From positions 1 to 39,809 of the forward strand of contig JAILIV010000085.1 in assembly GCA_024695105.1 (NCBI GenBank): 39,809 nucleotides of DNA, read 5' to 3'. Made by a program: the position numbers and the translations under genes. The notes under the pieces were generated by a model. The model was given only the letters and a program-made list of their open reading frames with translations. It had not been told where the DNA came from and ran no database searches. The stretch is from Bacilli bacterium (GTDB taxonomy: Bacteria; Bacillota_I; Bacilli_A; RFN20; CAG-826). How positions within the stretch are numbered: position 1 is the first letter of the stretch; each line of letters opens with the position of its first letter. This document shows positions 16,377 to 26,265 of the stretch, in pieces.

Positions 16377-17648
16377 ATGGAACCGTATTGGCTGGAAGTT
16401 GGCATTTGTAATGACACGTGGCATGGCCCTCGAAAATATGGCTATGTTTTCTTTTGGGATCAAAAGAAAGATGGGATGACGACGCTTCATAGCAAATGGG
16501 GCTACAGCAAGGATTGGATTCGGTTTCACCTTCGCGTTGATGAAGACGGGACCCTCTCATTAAATACCGGCGCCATGGCGGGGGATGGAATCCATTATTT
16601 GGATGCCCCCGTGACGGTGATGTTGCCTCCTGTAGGAGAGGCGCTGCATATAAAGGCTCCCGCCCATGAGCGGGATGACGACGAAAGGCTAGAGCTTTCT
16701 ATAAGCCCCCTCTCCACGGAGGAAGCATTTCGGCGAATGGGCCAAAAGGATCACCCATATGCTTTTATCGAAGAAGAAGCCAACCCCTTCTTGTCCTACC
16801 TTATCCAAGAGAAAAACAAAGCACCGGATAATGCTTTGCCCATCGCGCTTCGCTTTGCCTCGGACTTAATGCCTTACGTAAATGCGAGCCTAAACGGGTT
16901 GCCGGGGTTTGAAAACGAGAAAGATAATGCGCTGGCGGAAGCGCTTCTTCGCTTTCAGTCCAAAGAACTAAAAGAGATTTCCGCGCGTGGCGCGCTCCCG
17001 AAATTCGAAGATTGGGACGATGGCGTTGCGGAGTGGACGTACCGCCTGAAGAGCCTTTATGCGCTCAGACCAACCCGTCCCGTGGAGGTTCGGCATGGCT
17101 TTCGCTTACGGAATCCCTACCACGAAGACTACGAAAGGCATGCCGATTTTTGCGCAAAAACGTTCTTCTTCGCAGATCCGAATTACCACGATACCCTTGC
17201 CCGCGGCCTTTACGATATCTATGTCCTTCATACGACCGGCAAGGAACAGAAATGGCGCCACACTTATCGCCCCGGACCGTATGATTTCACGGACGAGGTC
17301 CAGCCTTGCATCACCCACGACAAAGAAATGCGCCAGGTGTTTTTGGAACAAACCGCGAAGGGCGTGGCGGCGTTTGCAATGCTTTTGTGTTATTGCGACT
17401 TGGAACAATATGAGCCTTCTTCCAAAGAAAAGGCGCTTTTCACTCCCGCGGAAAGGAGCGAGGCGCTACGCGCGTTGATGGAATATTCCATTGAGCGAAA
17501 GGACCCGTTGGGTTTGGTGATATGCGGGCATTGCTTCGCTTTGGGCAAGGGCACGGAGAAGAATATGGAGCGCGCAGAGAAGCTTTACGAGACCGCGAGA
17601 GCATGCGCCGACTTCGCGGTGCTTCCGATATACGCCTTGCGGGATTGA
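16377..17648 (+). CDS. Hypothetical protein with Sel1-like C-terminal repeat
   Basis: 423-aa ORF with SD (GGAGG) and BLAST-free reading only; C-terminus GLVICGHCFALGKGTEKNMERAEKLYETA resembles a Sel1 repeat. Confidence 0.7.
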   Translation: MEPYWLEVGICNDTWHGPRKYGYVFFWDQKKDGMTTLHSKWGYSKDWIRFHLRVDEDGTLSLNTGAMAGDGIHYLDAPVTVMLPPVGEALHIKAPAHERDDDERLELSISPLSTEEAFRRMGQKDHPYAFIEEEANPFLSYLIQEKNKAPDNALPIALRFASDLMPYVNASLNGLPGFENEKDNALAEALLRFQSKELKEISARGALPKFEDWDDGVAEWTYRLKSLYALRPTRPVEVRHGFRLRNPYHEDYERHADFCAKTFFFADPNYHDTLARGLYDIYVLHTTGKEQKWRHTYRPGPYDFTDEVQPCITHDKEMRQVFLEQTAKGVAAFAMLLCYCDLEQYEPSSKEKALFTPAERSEALRALMEYSIERKDPLGLVICGHCFALGKGTEKNMERAEKLYETARACADFAVLPIYALRD

Positions 17649-17725
17649 CGGATCATTCCTGAGGGAATCTTTTTGTTTGGACGCTTTGGGTTTTCGATAG
17701 GCAAGCGGTGGTTTACGATATGCTC

Positions 17726-18481
17726 ATGCATCCCGAACTGGCGAAAAAACGGAACATGCGCGACCTGAGCTATCTTTCCTTGCCCGATGGCAAGAAACTG
17801 AAGCCCGGCCTTTTCTATCGGGGCGCCGCGGTGCGCAAGATGGGCAGCGACCTCCAATGGCAGTTCTCCTCATTGGGCATTAAGACCATCGTGGATTTGC
17901 GGACCGCAGTGGAGCTACAACGCAAGCCCGACTTATGTTTTCCGGGCATTTCTTATGTGCATGTCCCCATTCTTTCGGAGCAGACCATGGGCATCACCCA
18001 CGAAAAAAGCGTCGTGGGGTTTTCTGCCCCTCCGGATATGCCCTCCCTTTACGCAGGCATGGTCACCGACCCTTCTTCCGTGGAGGCGATCAAACGCGTG
18101 CTGGAACTGATTTTCGACCCTAATAGGGAAGGGCCGATTTTGTGGCATTGCACTGAAGGGAAAGACCGATGCGGCATCGTATCCGCCTTGTTTTTATTGG
18201 CTCTAGGCTACGACAAGGATGACGTGGTGGCGGATTATACTTTCAACAATCCGCAGAGCGAGAAGAAGGGCCGCCTCTATAGCCGTTTGGTCAAATACGT
18301 CCTTTTCAAGCCCCATATGTCCCAAGCGGTGTACAAGGTGATGCTGGCGGTACCGGAGTATTTGGAATCCGCGTTGCACGCGATGGAAGAGCAATGCGGT
18401 AGCGTCTCCGCGTTTTTAGGGCAACGCCTTGGCTTAACGGCAGAAAAGATCGCCGATTTCAAACGTCGGTATATGGAATAG
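17726..18481 (+). CDS. Tyrosine/dual-specificity protein phosphatase (Tyr_phosphatase3-like)
   Basis: NMRDLSYL...[11 protein letters not shown]...IVDLRTAVE...[11 protein letters not shown] (CX5R loop). ORF opens at GTG 17708; ATG 17726 is preferred because it lies 6 nt after TACGAT. Confidence 0.85.
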   Translation: MHPELAKKRNMRDLSYLSLPDGKKLKPGLFYRGAAVRKMGSDLQWQFSSLGIKTIVDLRTAVELQRKPDLCFPGISYVHVPILSEQTMGITHEKSVVGFSAPPDMPSLYAGMVTDPSSVEAIKRVLELIFDPNREGPILWHCTEGKDRCGIVSALFLLALGYDKDDVVADYTFNNPQSEKKGRLYSRLVKYVLFKPHMSQAVYKVMLAVPEYLESALHAMEEQCGSVSAFLGQRLGLTAEKIADFKRRYME

Positions 18482-18491
18482 GAGGCCTCTT

Positions 18492-19220
18492 ATGGACGCA
18501 CGGACCATTGCGCAAAACATCATCTCCTGGGCGAGTTGCCACTTCTATGGTGGGCGCTGCCTTTGCGACGAAGAGGCCGAAAGCCAATGTGACTTTGCCT
18601 CTTTCTTTGACCAAGCCATGAAGGATTTCCACGCGGATTATTCATTTGAGGATTTCAATAAGGCGCTCCCTTCCATCAAACAGGCTTTAGATGAAGATTT
18701 GGATGCGGCCTATAACGGGGATCCCGCGGCGAAAAGCAAAGAAGAGATCGTGCTTTCTTATCCTGGGTTTTACGCGATCATGGTGCACCGCGTAGCGCAT
18801 GAGCTTTATCGCGCGAAAGTGGATATCCTTCCCCGCATCATGAGCGAGATCGCCCATTCAGCCACTGGCATCGACATCCATCCGGGCGCGACGATCGGAA
18901 GGCGTTTCTTCATCGACCATGGCACGGGCATCGTCATCGGCGAAACCGCCGAAATCGGCAATGACGTTCGCATTTATCAGGGCGTGACGCTGGGGGCGAA
19001 ATCCTTGGAGCACGCGGATCGGCTTAGAGGCGTGAAACGTCATCCCACCGTGAAGGACCACGTCATCATTTATTCCGGTGCCTCCATCCTCGGTGGGGAT
19101 ACCGTCATTGGGAACAACGTGACCATCGGGTCCAACGTCTATATCACGTTCTCCGTCGACGACGACAAAATCGTCCGTTTCGAGAGCAAGAACTATTCGA
19201 TCATCGATAAGCGTTCCTAA
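18492..19220 (+). CDS. cysE: Serine O-acetyltransferase
   Basis: Left-handed beta-helix [50 protein letters not shown]. Confidence 0.9.
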   Translation: MDARTIAQNIISWASCHFYGGRCLCDEEAESQCDFASFFDQAMKDFHADYSFEDFNKALPSIKQALDEDLDAAYNGDPAAKSKEEIVLSYPGFYAIMVHRVAHELYRAKVDILPRIMSEIAHSATGIDIHPGATIGRRFFIDHGTGIVIGETAEIGNDVRIYQGVTLGAKSLEHADRLRGVKRHPTVKDHVIIYSGASILGGDTVIGNNVTIGSNVYITFSVDDDKIVRFESKNYSIIDKRS

Positions 19221-19264
19221 TCAGGGCGAATGCGAAATCCGAAGAACCAGAGGGAGTAAACGAC

Positions 19265-20479
19265 ATGAGCGACATCGAATTCATTGCGAAGGCCTGTTTG
19301 ACCTGCCTCAACGCCCGTTGCCATGAAGCGTGCCCTTGCGGCAACGAAATCCCTTCGATCATCGCGGCGGTTAAACGGGGTGACATCGCCTCTGCCAAGG
19401 AAACCCTTAATTTGACCAATCCCTTCCCCGAGCTGACCTCGCTTTTATGCGACCACGAACGTCAGTGCCGTGGCCATTGCATCCGCGGCATCAAGGGTAC
19501 CCCAGTGGATTTCCCTGCCATCGAGCGTTATCTCGCTAATGACCGTCCGGCCGCGTTTGATGAGCCCCATGATTATTGTAACCCTAAAGTCGCCATCGTC
19601 GGCGCCGGGCCCGCTGGATTATCCGCGGCCTATTATCTTCGCCACGCTGGGGCGACCATCGACATTTTCGAAAAAAGAGAGGGGATTGGCGGGGCAATTT
19701 ACCACGGAATCCCTTCGTTTCGCTTCGATAAATCCTGTTTGGACAACATTCGGGATCGCTTGGAACTTGGCCTTGGCATGAGCATCAATCGTGATGAAAT
19801 CGACGACGGGATGCTACGTCGGCTTTCCCGCGATTACGATTACGTGCTCCTTGCCGTTGGGGCGGAGAAAAGCCGTCGCCTCGATTGTCCCAAAGTCCCA
19901 AATATCTCGGATGCGCTTGAGCTACTCGAAGATATGAACCTCAAGGATGACGATCATGGCCTATGCGATGGAAAGAACGTCTACGTCATGGGTGGGGGCA
20001 ACGTTGCGATGGACGTTAGCCGAAGTTTGGTTCGCCGTGGCGCGAAGGTCACGCTCATCTATAGGCGTAACGAAGAGTCCATGCCCGCTCAGAAACGAGA
20101 GATTCAAGAGGCCAAGGACGATGGCGTCATTTTCCAGACCCAGACCAACGCCACGGCGTTCCATCTTAATGATGATGGGTTCCTTGATTCGATGACCCTC
20201 GTGGATATGGGGTTAGGCGAGAAAGATGAATCGGGTCGCCCGAGTTTCTTCGTGGTTGAAGGATCGGAGCGCGTGGTTGCCTGCGATGCCTTCGTTATGG
20301 CCATTGGCGAGACCAGCGCCGCCTCCGAACTATTCCCTTCGCTGCCGGAGCTTCCCAACGTCCGTTTGGTCGGGGATTGTCGTTATGGGGCGAAAAACGT
20401 CGCCAGCGCGATCAAAGACGGCCGGGAAGCCGCCTTGGATATCCTTCGGGGTCTCATGGGGGACGACTTCGGTTTTTAA
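19265..20479 (+). CDS. GltD-like NAD(P)H/FAD oxidoreductase (glutamate synthase small-subunit family)
   Basis: N-terminal Cys-rich CLTCLNARCHEACPCGNEIP..CDHERQCRGHCIRG, AIVGAGPAGLSAAYYLRHAG, VYVMGGGNVAMDVSRSLVRRGA. Confidence 0.88.
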   Translation: MSDIEFIAKACLTCLNARCHEACPCGNEIPSIIAAVKRGDIASAKETLNLTNPFPELTSLLCDHERQCRGHCIRGIKGTPVDFPAIERYLANDRPAAFDEPHDYCNPKVAIVGAGPAGLSAAYYLRHAGATIDIFEKREGIGGAIYHGIPSFRFDKSCLDNIRDRLELGLGMSINRDEIDDGMLRRLSRDYDYVLLAVGAEKSRRLDCPKVPNISDALELLEDMNLKDDDHGLCDGKNVYVMGGGNVAMDVSRSLVRRGAKVTLIYRRNEESMPAQKREIQEAKDDGVIFQTQTNATAFHLNDDGFLDSMTLVDMGLGEKDESGRPSFFVVEGSERVVACDAFVMAIGETSAASELFPSLPELPNVRLVGDCRYGAKNVASAIKDGREAALDILRGLMGDDFGF

Positions 20480-20515
20480 CCTGATTCTTTTGTCTTGGTC
20501 CCGAACGCACTTGCG

Positions 20516-20544
20516 TTGAGTTTTCTTATGAAAAACCCTACAAT
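20516..20544 (+). promoter_or_regulatory. Promoter for the 89-aa gene
   Basis: TTGAGT, 17-nt spacer, TACAAT (20539-20544), 9 nt before ATG 20554. Confidence 0.65.
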
Positions 20545-20553
20545 CGAGACACG

Positions 20554-20823
20554 ATGAAAAACGTCACGATTGAAAAACGCGTCGGGGCTTTAGGCTGTTC
20601 CTCCGATGTCACGATTCTTTTTGATGAACGCCCTACAGCCATTCTGAAGGTGGACGAGAACGAAATCTCCATTCCCATCGGCGCGACGGAAGCCACGGTC
20701 CAAGCCGAAGTGGTGGTGGGGGGCCGCGCCTATCGTTCCAATGCCTATTTCGTGCTAAACGGCAAATGCCCGCGCCTTTACTTGCTGATCTCTGGGACCA
20801 AACTGGTTTTGTCGGTGAAATAA
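20554..20823 (+). CDS. Hypothetical 89-aa protein
   Basis: Open frame between promoter and an SD-led downstream gene; beta-rich sequence. Confidence 0.65.
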   Translation: MKNVTIEKRVGALGCSSDVTILFDERPTAILKVDENEISIPIGATEATVQAEVVVGGRAYRSNAYFVLNGKCPRLYLLISGTKLVLSVK

Positions 20824-20833
20824 GGAGAAACAT

Positions 20834-23581
20834 ATGAAATCCGGTGAGAATGTTATCTTGTGGGAAGGGAAACCCGTCGCGGACGGGGATAAGCCTCTTC
20901 GAAAGAAAATCGTCAAAGTCGCGAAGATGATCGGTGGGCCTTCTGGCTTGCTCAACAAGATCGACGCGAACGCCCCTGAGTACTATGCCCTCGCGGGTTC
21001 GGTCTCCGATGAGGAATGCGATTTCTTGCTAAGTCTTGGCCTTCGTAAAATCCGAACCGACGAGTACGTGAGCAAAAAATTGGGCTGGGATATGGAGCGC
21101 GTGCACCGCGTTGGCGCCCATCTTGGTTGGCTTGGCGTCATCCGCGAAGACCTGATCGAAGAGGATGGGCACTTTGAGTATTTCTGCCCCATCTTCGCCC
21201 CTGGCCTATTGGAAATCATGGTCATTTCCCCCAACGCCGAGCAGCATCCTGAGATTCGCCGCGCGTTTAATCAATATACCCATGACCGCCTTTCCACGAT
21301 GGGGCCGATGCTACCTAATGGATATGGTTTGATGCGCGTCATTCCTATCGAGCGCGCCCTGCCCAAAGGCGAGACCCCAGACCCTCGTGACACGCTTTCC
21401 TACTATTTGGACAAATACAATTACTTCTCCGTCGGCGAATGCTCTTGCCGCACCTGCCGCACCGAAATGGGAGAAGGGTGTGGCCACCTTGCCAAGGACC
21501 GTTGCTTGAAGTTAGGCAAGGCCGCGAAGTTCTTCGTCCGTACGGGCAAGGACCGTGAAATCACCCGTGAGGAGATCGAAAAGATCCTCCATGATTGCGA
21601 GGAAGAGGGTTTGATGCACTGCATCCCTTCCATCGAAGGACTAGGTGAAGGCAACACGACCGCCATCTGTGACTGCTGTGGCTGCGCGTGTTTTGGCCTC
21701 CGTCCCGTCGAGGAATTCAAAACCAATGAGGCCGTGGCGTCGAATTACCGTTGCGAAGTGAATACCGCCAACTGCGTCGCCTGCGGTAAGTGCGTCGAGT
21801 ATTGCCCCGTCAACGCGATTAAATTGGGCACCAAGTTGCCCCAAAAGGTCGCCCCGCGCATCAAGATGCAGAAGGCTTTAGGCTCCCATACCGTGGCCGC
21901 TGCCGAACGCAACGCCGATTACCGCTTCACCCGAAGTGACATTATCCAGGAGACCGGCACCGCCCCGTGTAAGACGTGGTGTCCTGCCCATATCGGGGTC
22001 CAAGGGTACATCCGCATGGCCGCGAATGGCCGTTATCGCGAAGCCTTGGCCCTCATTAAGCATGAGAACCCTTTCCCCGCCGTCTGTGGGCGCGTCTGCT
22101 ACCACCCTTGCGAATTGCACTGCACCCGTGGTTGCATCGACCAGGCGGTCGCGATCGACGACATCAAAAAGTTCATCGCGGAGCAAGAACTTCATGAGGA
22201 AACTCGCTTCATTCCGTGGAAACGCCATGACTATAGCGACAAGAAAATCGCCATCATCGGCGGTGGCCCCGCGGGCTTAAGCTGCGCCTATTACCTCGCC
22301 CAAGACGGCTACGACATCACCGTCTATGAAAAAGAGAACAAGGTGGGCGGCATGATGACGTTTGGCATCCCGGGATTCCGCCTCCAAAAAGATGTCGTTG
22401 ATGCTGAAATCGACGTCATTAAGCAGCTGGGCGTGAAGTTCGTCACGGGCGTCGAAGTAGGAAAAGACATCACGATTCCTGAACTCAAGAAACAAGGATT
22501 TGCAGGGTTCTTTGTGGCCGTTGGCGCGCAAAAGTCGCGCAAACTCGGTTTGGAAAACGAAGACCATCCCGATGTCGTGGGTGGTTTGGATTTCCTTCGC
22601 GACGCCAACTTGGGACATGGCAAAAAACTTCAAGGTGACGTCATCGTGGTCGGTGGCGGAAACGTCGCGATGGACGTGGCCCGTACCGCGTTACGCCAAG
22701 GGGCGAAGAAAGTCGACCTCTATTGCTTGGAACAACGTAACGAGATGCCTTCTTCCGAAGACGAGATCAAAGAGGCGGAAGAGGAAGGAATCATCATTCA
22801 TAACGGTTATGGACCGAAAGAGATTGTCTTGGAGGGCAAGAAACTCAAGGGCCTGCTCTTTAAGAAGTGCCTCTCGGTGAAAGACGCGAATGGGCGTTTC
22901 AACCCTACCTATGACGAGAACGATACGTTGATGGCGGAAGGCACCGCGATTCTTCTCGCAGTCGGCCAGGCGTTTGATTATGGGAAGCTTTTCGAAGGCA
23001 CTGGCGTCACTTTGGCTGGACGCGGCACCGTTTTGGCCGATCCTTCCACGCTGCAAACCGCCGACCCCGATATCTTCGTGGGTGGTGATTGCTACCATGG
23101 CGCCCGCTTTGCGATCGATGCCATCGCCACGGGCAAGCAAGCCGCTATCTCTTTGCACCGCCACGTGCAACCCGGACAACTATTGGAAGCCGGACGCAAC
23201 CTTCGCGACTTCAAGCAAATCGACGTGGATAACACCATTCTCACGGAAGAAGAGTTGGGCTTTGACCATACCCCACGGCAAGTTCCCGCGACCGGACCCG
23301 TGGACGTCCGTTCCTATAAAGATGGGCGCGGCATCTTGACCGAAGAACAAATCAAGAAAGAGGCGTCCCGTTGCCTTTCCTGCGGCCGTGCGGTGGTGGA
23401 TCCGAACCTTTGCGTCGGATGCGGCCAATGCGTCATTAAGTGTCAGTTCGACGCGGCACACCTGGTGAAGAAGACCAGCATCTACGGTAGCAGCTTCTCT
23501 TCCATCTTGCCTAAGGCCGCCGGGCATACGGTCAAGCGCGCGGTGAAGATTGCCTTGGGTGCTTTTAAGAAGGACGAGTGA
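20834..23581 (+). CDS. 915-aa multidomain 4Fe-4S / GltD-like FAD oxidoreductase
   Basis: N-terminal Cys-rich module (CSCRTCRTEMGEGCGH...CDCCGCACFG...CVACGKCVEYCP), central GltD module (GGGPAGLSCAYYLAQDGYDITVYE...VVGGGNVAMDVARTALRQGAKKV), C-terminal 4Fe-4S (CLSCGRAVVDPNLCVGCGQCVIKC). Confidence 0.88.
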   Translation: MKSGENVILWEGKPVADGDKPLRKKIVKVAKMIGGPSGLLNKIDANAPEYYALAGSVSDEECDFLLSLGLRKIRTDEYVSKKLGWDMERVHRVGAHLGWLGVIREDLIEEDGHFEYFCPIFAPGLLEIMVISPNAEQHPEIRRAFNQYTHDRLSTMGPMLPNGYGLMRVIPIERALPKGETPDPRDTLSYYLDKYNYFSVGECSCRTCRTEMGEGCGHLAKDRCLKLGKAAKFFVRTGKDREITREEIEKILHDCEEEGLMHCIPSIEGLGEGNTTAICDCCGCACFGLRPVEEFKTNEAVASNYRCEVNTANCVACGKCVEYCPVNAIKLGTKLPQKVAPRIKMQKALGSHTVAAAERNADYRFTRSDIIQETGTAPCKTWCPAHIGVQGYIRMAANGRYREALALIKHENPFPAVCGRVCYHPCELHCTRGCIDQAVAIDDIKKFIAEQELHEETRFIPWKRHDYSDKKIAIIGGGPAGLSCAYYLAQDGYDITVYEKENKVGGMMTFGIPGFRLQKDVVDAEIDVIKQLGVKFVTGVEVGKDITIPELKKQGFAGFFVAVGAQKSRKLGLENEDHPDVVGGLDFLRDANLGHGKKLQGDVIVVGGGNVAMDVARTALRQGAKKVDLYCLEQRNEMPSSEDEIKEAEEEGIIIHNGYGPKEIVLEGKKLKGLLFKKCLSVKDANGRFNPTYDENDTLMAEGTAILLAVGQAFDYGKLFEGTGVTLAGRGTVLADPSTLQTADPDIFVGGDCYHGARFAIDAIATGKQAAISLHRHVQPGQLLEAGRNLRDFKQIDVDNTILTEEELGFDHTPRQVPATGPVDVRSYKDGRGILTEEQIKKEASRCLSCGRAVVDPNLCVGCGQCVIKCQFDAAHLVKKTSIYGSSFSSILPKAAGHTVKRAVKIALGAFKKDE

Positions 23582-23925
23582 TGCACGAACTCGGCTACGC
23601 GATCGAAATCATCCGCACCCTCGAAGAGTTCATGGAGGAGAATAAGCTTTCAAGCATCTCTGAAGTGACGTTGACGGTAGGGGAAGCCACGGGCATCGTT
23701 CCGCGCTTTATGCAGGAATGCTGGCCTGCCGCGGTGGAAGATAGCGAGAAGATCCGAGACTGCAAACTGAGCATCAACTGGATTGAATCCATCGGGGAAT
23801 GCCATCAATGCGAGAAGCGGTTCCCGATTGCGAAAAGCCATCGTAAGTGCCCCTATTGCGGTTGTGAGGACTACGACACCAAGACGGGGTATGAATTCGA
23901 GATCACCGAAATCCGGGGCCATTGA
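23581..23925 (+). CDS. hypA: HypA-like nickel metallochaperone
   Basis: Starts MHELGYAIEII (HypA N-terminal MHE); zinc motif CHQC...CPYCGC; start overlaps the previous stop by 1 nt. Confidence 0.82.
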   Translation: MHELGYAIEIIRTLEEFMEENKLSSISEVTLTVGEATGIVPRFMQECWPAAVEDSEKIRDCKLSINWIESIGECHQCEKRFPIAKSHRKCPYCGCEDYDTKTGYEFEITEIRGH

Positions 23926-23955
23926 GTTCCTCATCGAAGAATAGGTAATTGGGAT

Positions 23956-24531
23956 ATGAGCATTTACGTGGTTCGTCATGGGCAAACCGATTGGAATAAA
24001 GCCGGCACCGTCCAAGGCCGTTATGACACGGAATTAAACGATGCGGGCAAAGCCCAAGCAAAGGAAGCAAAAGAAGCGGTGCGTGACGTCGTTTTCACAC
24101 GTTGCTTATGCTCCCCGCTTACCCGAGCCAGGCAAACCGCCGAGATTATCCTAGAAGGCAGGGACACGCCGATTACGTTCGATGATCGTTTGGTGGAAAT
24201 GGCGTATGGAATCTATGAGGGCACCAATTGGCGTGCGGGCCATTACCAAGAACTGCGCCGCATGTTGGCCAACCGCTATCCTGGCGGGGAGAGTTATTTG
24301 GACGTCGCACATCGGGCGTTCTCGTTCTTAGACGAAATCATGCCCCTTGCCGAAGAAGGGGATATCCTGATCGTTTCCCATGGTGGCATCGGGCGGGTCA
24401 TCCATAGCTATTTCGTCGATGACGTGGACAATGACGCGTTTGTTGACAATCTTTGCCCCAATGGTGGCGTGCGAAAATATGAACCCGTGAAGCGGTTTAT
24501 CCCTCCTGTCGTGCCTTTGCCAAAACCTTGA
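23956..24531 (+). CDS. Histidine phosphatase family protein (phosphoglycerate mutase-like)
   Basis: VVRHGQTDWNKAGTVQGRYDTELNDAG (RHG motif), later VSHGGIG. Confidence 0.92.
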   Translation: MSIYVVRHGQTDWNKAGTVQGRYDTELNDAGKAQAKEAKEAVRDVVFTRCLCSPLTRARQTAEIILEGRDTPITFDDRLVEMAYGIYEGTNWRAGHYQELRRMLANRYPGGESYLDVAHRAFSFLDEIMPLAEEGDILIVSHGGIGRVIHSYFVDDVDNDAFVDNLCPNGGVRKYEPVKRFIPPVVPLPKP

Positions 24532-24576
24532 GGGTTTTCCCACAAGGTGTATGATGAATTATCCCCATCAAGTCCC

Positions 24577-26253
24577 ATGAAACGAAGGAACTCCCTTTCC
24601 CTTAAGTTGACGCTTGTTCCCGTTATCACGGTCCTTTTGGCGTTTGGCGGCAGCGCGGCCGTCACGTTTTCCTTGTACAACGAGAGCCTTCGCACCAACG
24701 CGAAAAACTCCATTGCTTTGACCACCGAACGTGCAACCAAGCAAATCGATGACGCTTTCGTCACGGTCGAGAGCTCGGTGAAAACCGTCGAATACCTCGC
24801 CACCAAGATGTTCAACGACTTGTCGATATTCGATGACATTCATTCTCCCGGAAACGAATATTCGGCCGCCTTGGATGAATTGAAGGACCTTTTCGCCCTC
24901 AGCGCGGAAAAGACCCAATACGTCTGCGGCTATTGGATGATTTGCAGCCCTGAGGTTACTCATATGAGTGTGGATGATCCCCATGGCCAAGGATTCTTCG
25001 TCGTGAAGGAAACTCTCACTGACACGTTTGTGGAGAAGAATGTCACCAATGTCCTCAAATATGCGGACGATCCGTACAACGGCAACGTCATTTGGTGGAC
25101 GGCCCCTACGCAAGCGATGGCTCCTTCCTGGGTGGAACCTTATTACAACGACCCCGCGGCCCAAAACCTGGTTTCCTATGCCATCCCTGTTCGCATCGAG
25201 GATACGTTTATCGGCATCGTGGGTGTGGATTTGCGTTGGGACGAAATCGTGCCCGACATCAGAGCGGCGAACAAATACGCCACGGGCAAGCCCTTTTTGC
25301 TGAATGGAAACGGGAGGTGTTTGTCTCATCCCGACATCCAGACCATGGACGAGAACGGTCATTATGTTCCTTCGGACTATAATTTTGCCGACGTTTTGGG
25401 GCAGTCCGTCCTCGCTTCCCAAACCGGTGCGGTTTCCTATAACTATCAAGGCCAAGAACGCTTTGCCGCGACGACGACGCTTACGAACGGAATGGTATTC
25501 GGATTGTCCGTCTCTTCCGCCGAATTATTCCATGAACTCGCCTATTTGACGATTATCCCCGCTTCGATTTACGCCGCTTTGACCGTTGCGCTTTCCCTGT
25601 TCTTGTTCTTCTACTCCCGTCACTTGCTTCGTCCTTTGGGACGGCTTAAAGAGGCGGCGGAACAGGTAGAGTCGGGCGATTTGGACGTTTCGCTTCCCAA
25701 AGGAGGGAACGATGAGATTGGCGTTCTGACGGATTCCTTCGACTCCATGCTCGCTTCGCTTCGCTCCAACCAAGCCGCGATGAACGCGTTGGCGTTCCAA
25801 GACGGTCTTACTGGCGTAAAAAACAAAAACGCCCAAGAAGAGAAAATCGAAGAAATCAACACACAGATCAAACTTGGGATCGCGCGTTTCGCCGTCATCA
25901 TGTGCGACGTGGATGATCTAAAGACCATCAACGACGAGAAAGGGCACGGCGCGGGGGATGAAGCCATTCGTACCGCGTGCCTAGCTTTGTGCAAGGCCTT
26001 CGCCCATTCTCCCGTGTACCGCGTGGGTGGGGACGAATTCGTCGCCATCGCCGAAGGGGAGGATTACGACCGTCGCGAAGAGCTCTTCGCGGAAGCCTCC
26101 CGCTTGTCCGGGATTGGGAATGGATACCACTTCTCCATGGGCATGGCCACGTATCAGCAAGGCATCGACATGACCTTTGCCGCGGTTAGTTCGCGCGCCG
26201 ACAATCAAATGTACGCGGTGAAAAAACGGCGCAAATCCGGAACGGACAATTAG
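24577..26253 (+). CDS. Membrane dCache-HAMP-GGDEF diguanylate cyclase
   Basis: N-terminal TM, extracellular sensor, second TM, HAMP-like segment, VMCDVDDLKTINDEKGHGAGDEAI..YRVGGDEFVAI (intact GGDEF). Start uncertain: 24547 GTG or 24577 ATG. Confidence 0.88.
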   Translation: MKRRNSLSLKLTLVPVITVLLAFGGSAAVTFSLYNESLRTNAKNSIALTTERATKQIDDAFVTVESSVKTVEYLATKMFNDLSIFDDIHSPGNEYSAALDELKDLFALSAEKTQYVCGYWMICSPEVTHMSVDDPHGQGFFVVKETLTDTFVEKNVTNVLKYADDPYNGNVIWWTAPTQAMAPSWVEPYYNDPAAQNLVSYAIPVRIEDTFIGIVGVDLRWDEIVPDIRAANKYATGKPFLLNGNGRCLSHPDIQTMDENGHYVPSDYNFADVLGQSVLASQTGAVSYNYQGQERFAATTTLTNGMVFGLSVSSAELFHELAYLTIIPASIYAALTVALSLFLFFYSRHLLRPLGRLKEAAEQVESGDLDVSLPKGGNDEIGVLTDSFDSMLASLRSNQAAMNALAFQDGLTGVKNKNAQEEKIEEINTQIKLGIARFAVIMCDVDDLKTINDEKGHGAGDEAIRTACLALCKAFAHSPVYRVGGDEFVAIAEGEDYDRREELFAEASRLSGIGNGYHFSMGMATYQQGIDMTFAAVSSRADNQMYAVKKRRKSGTDN

Positions 26254-26265
26254 TTTTTAAATCAT

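Noticed and set aside
24568-25455. 295-aa minus-strand ORF
   Set aside because: Antisense to the GGDEF protein, which has clear domain motifs.
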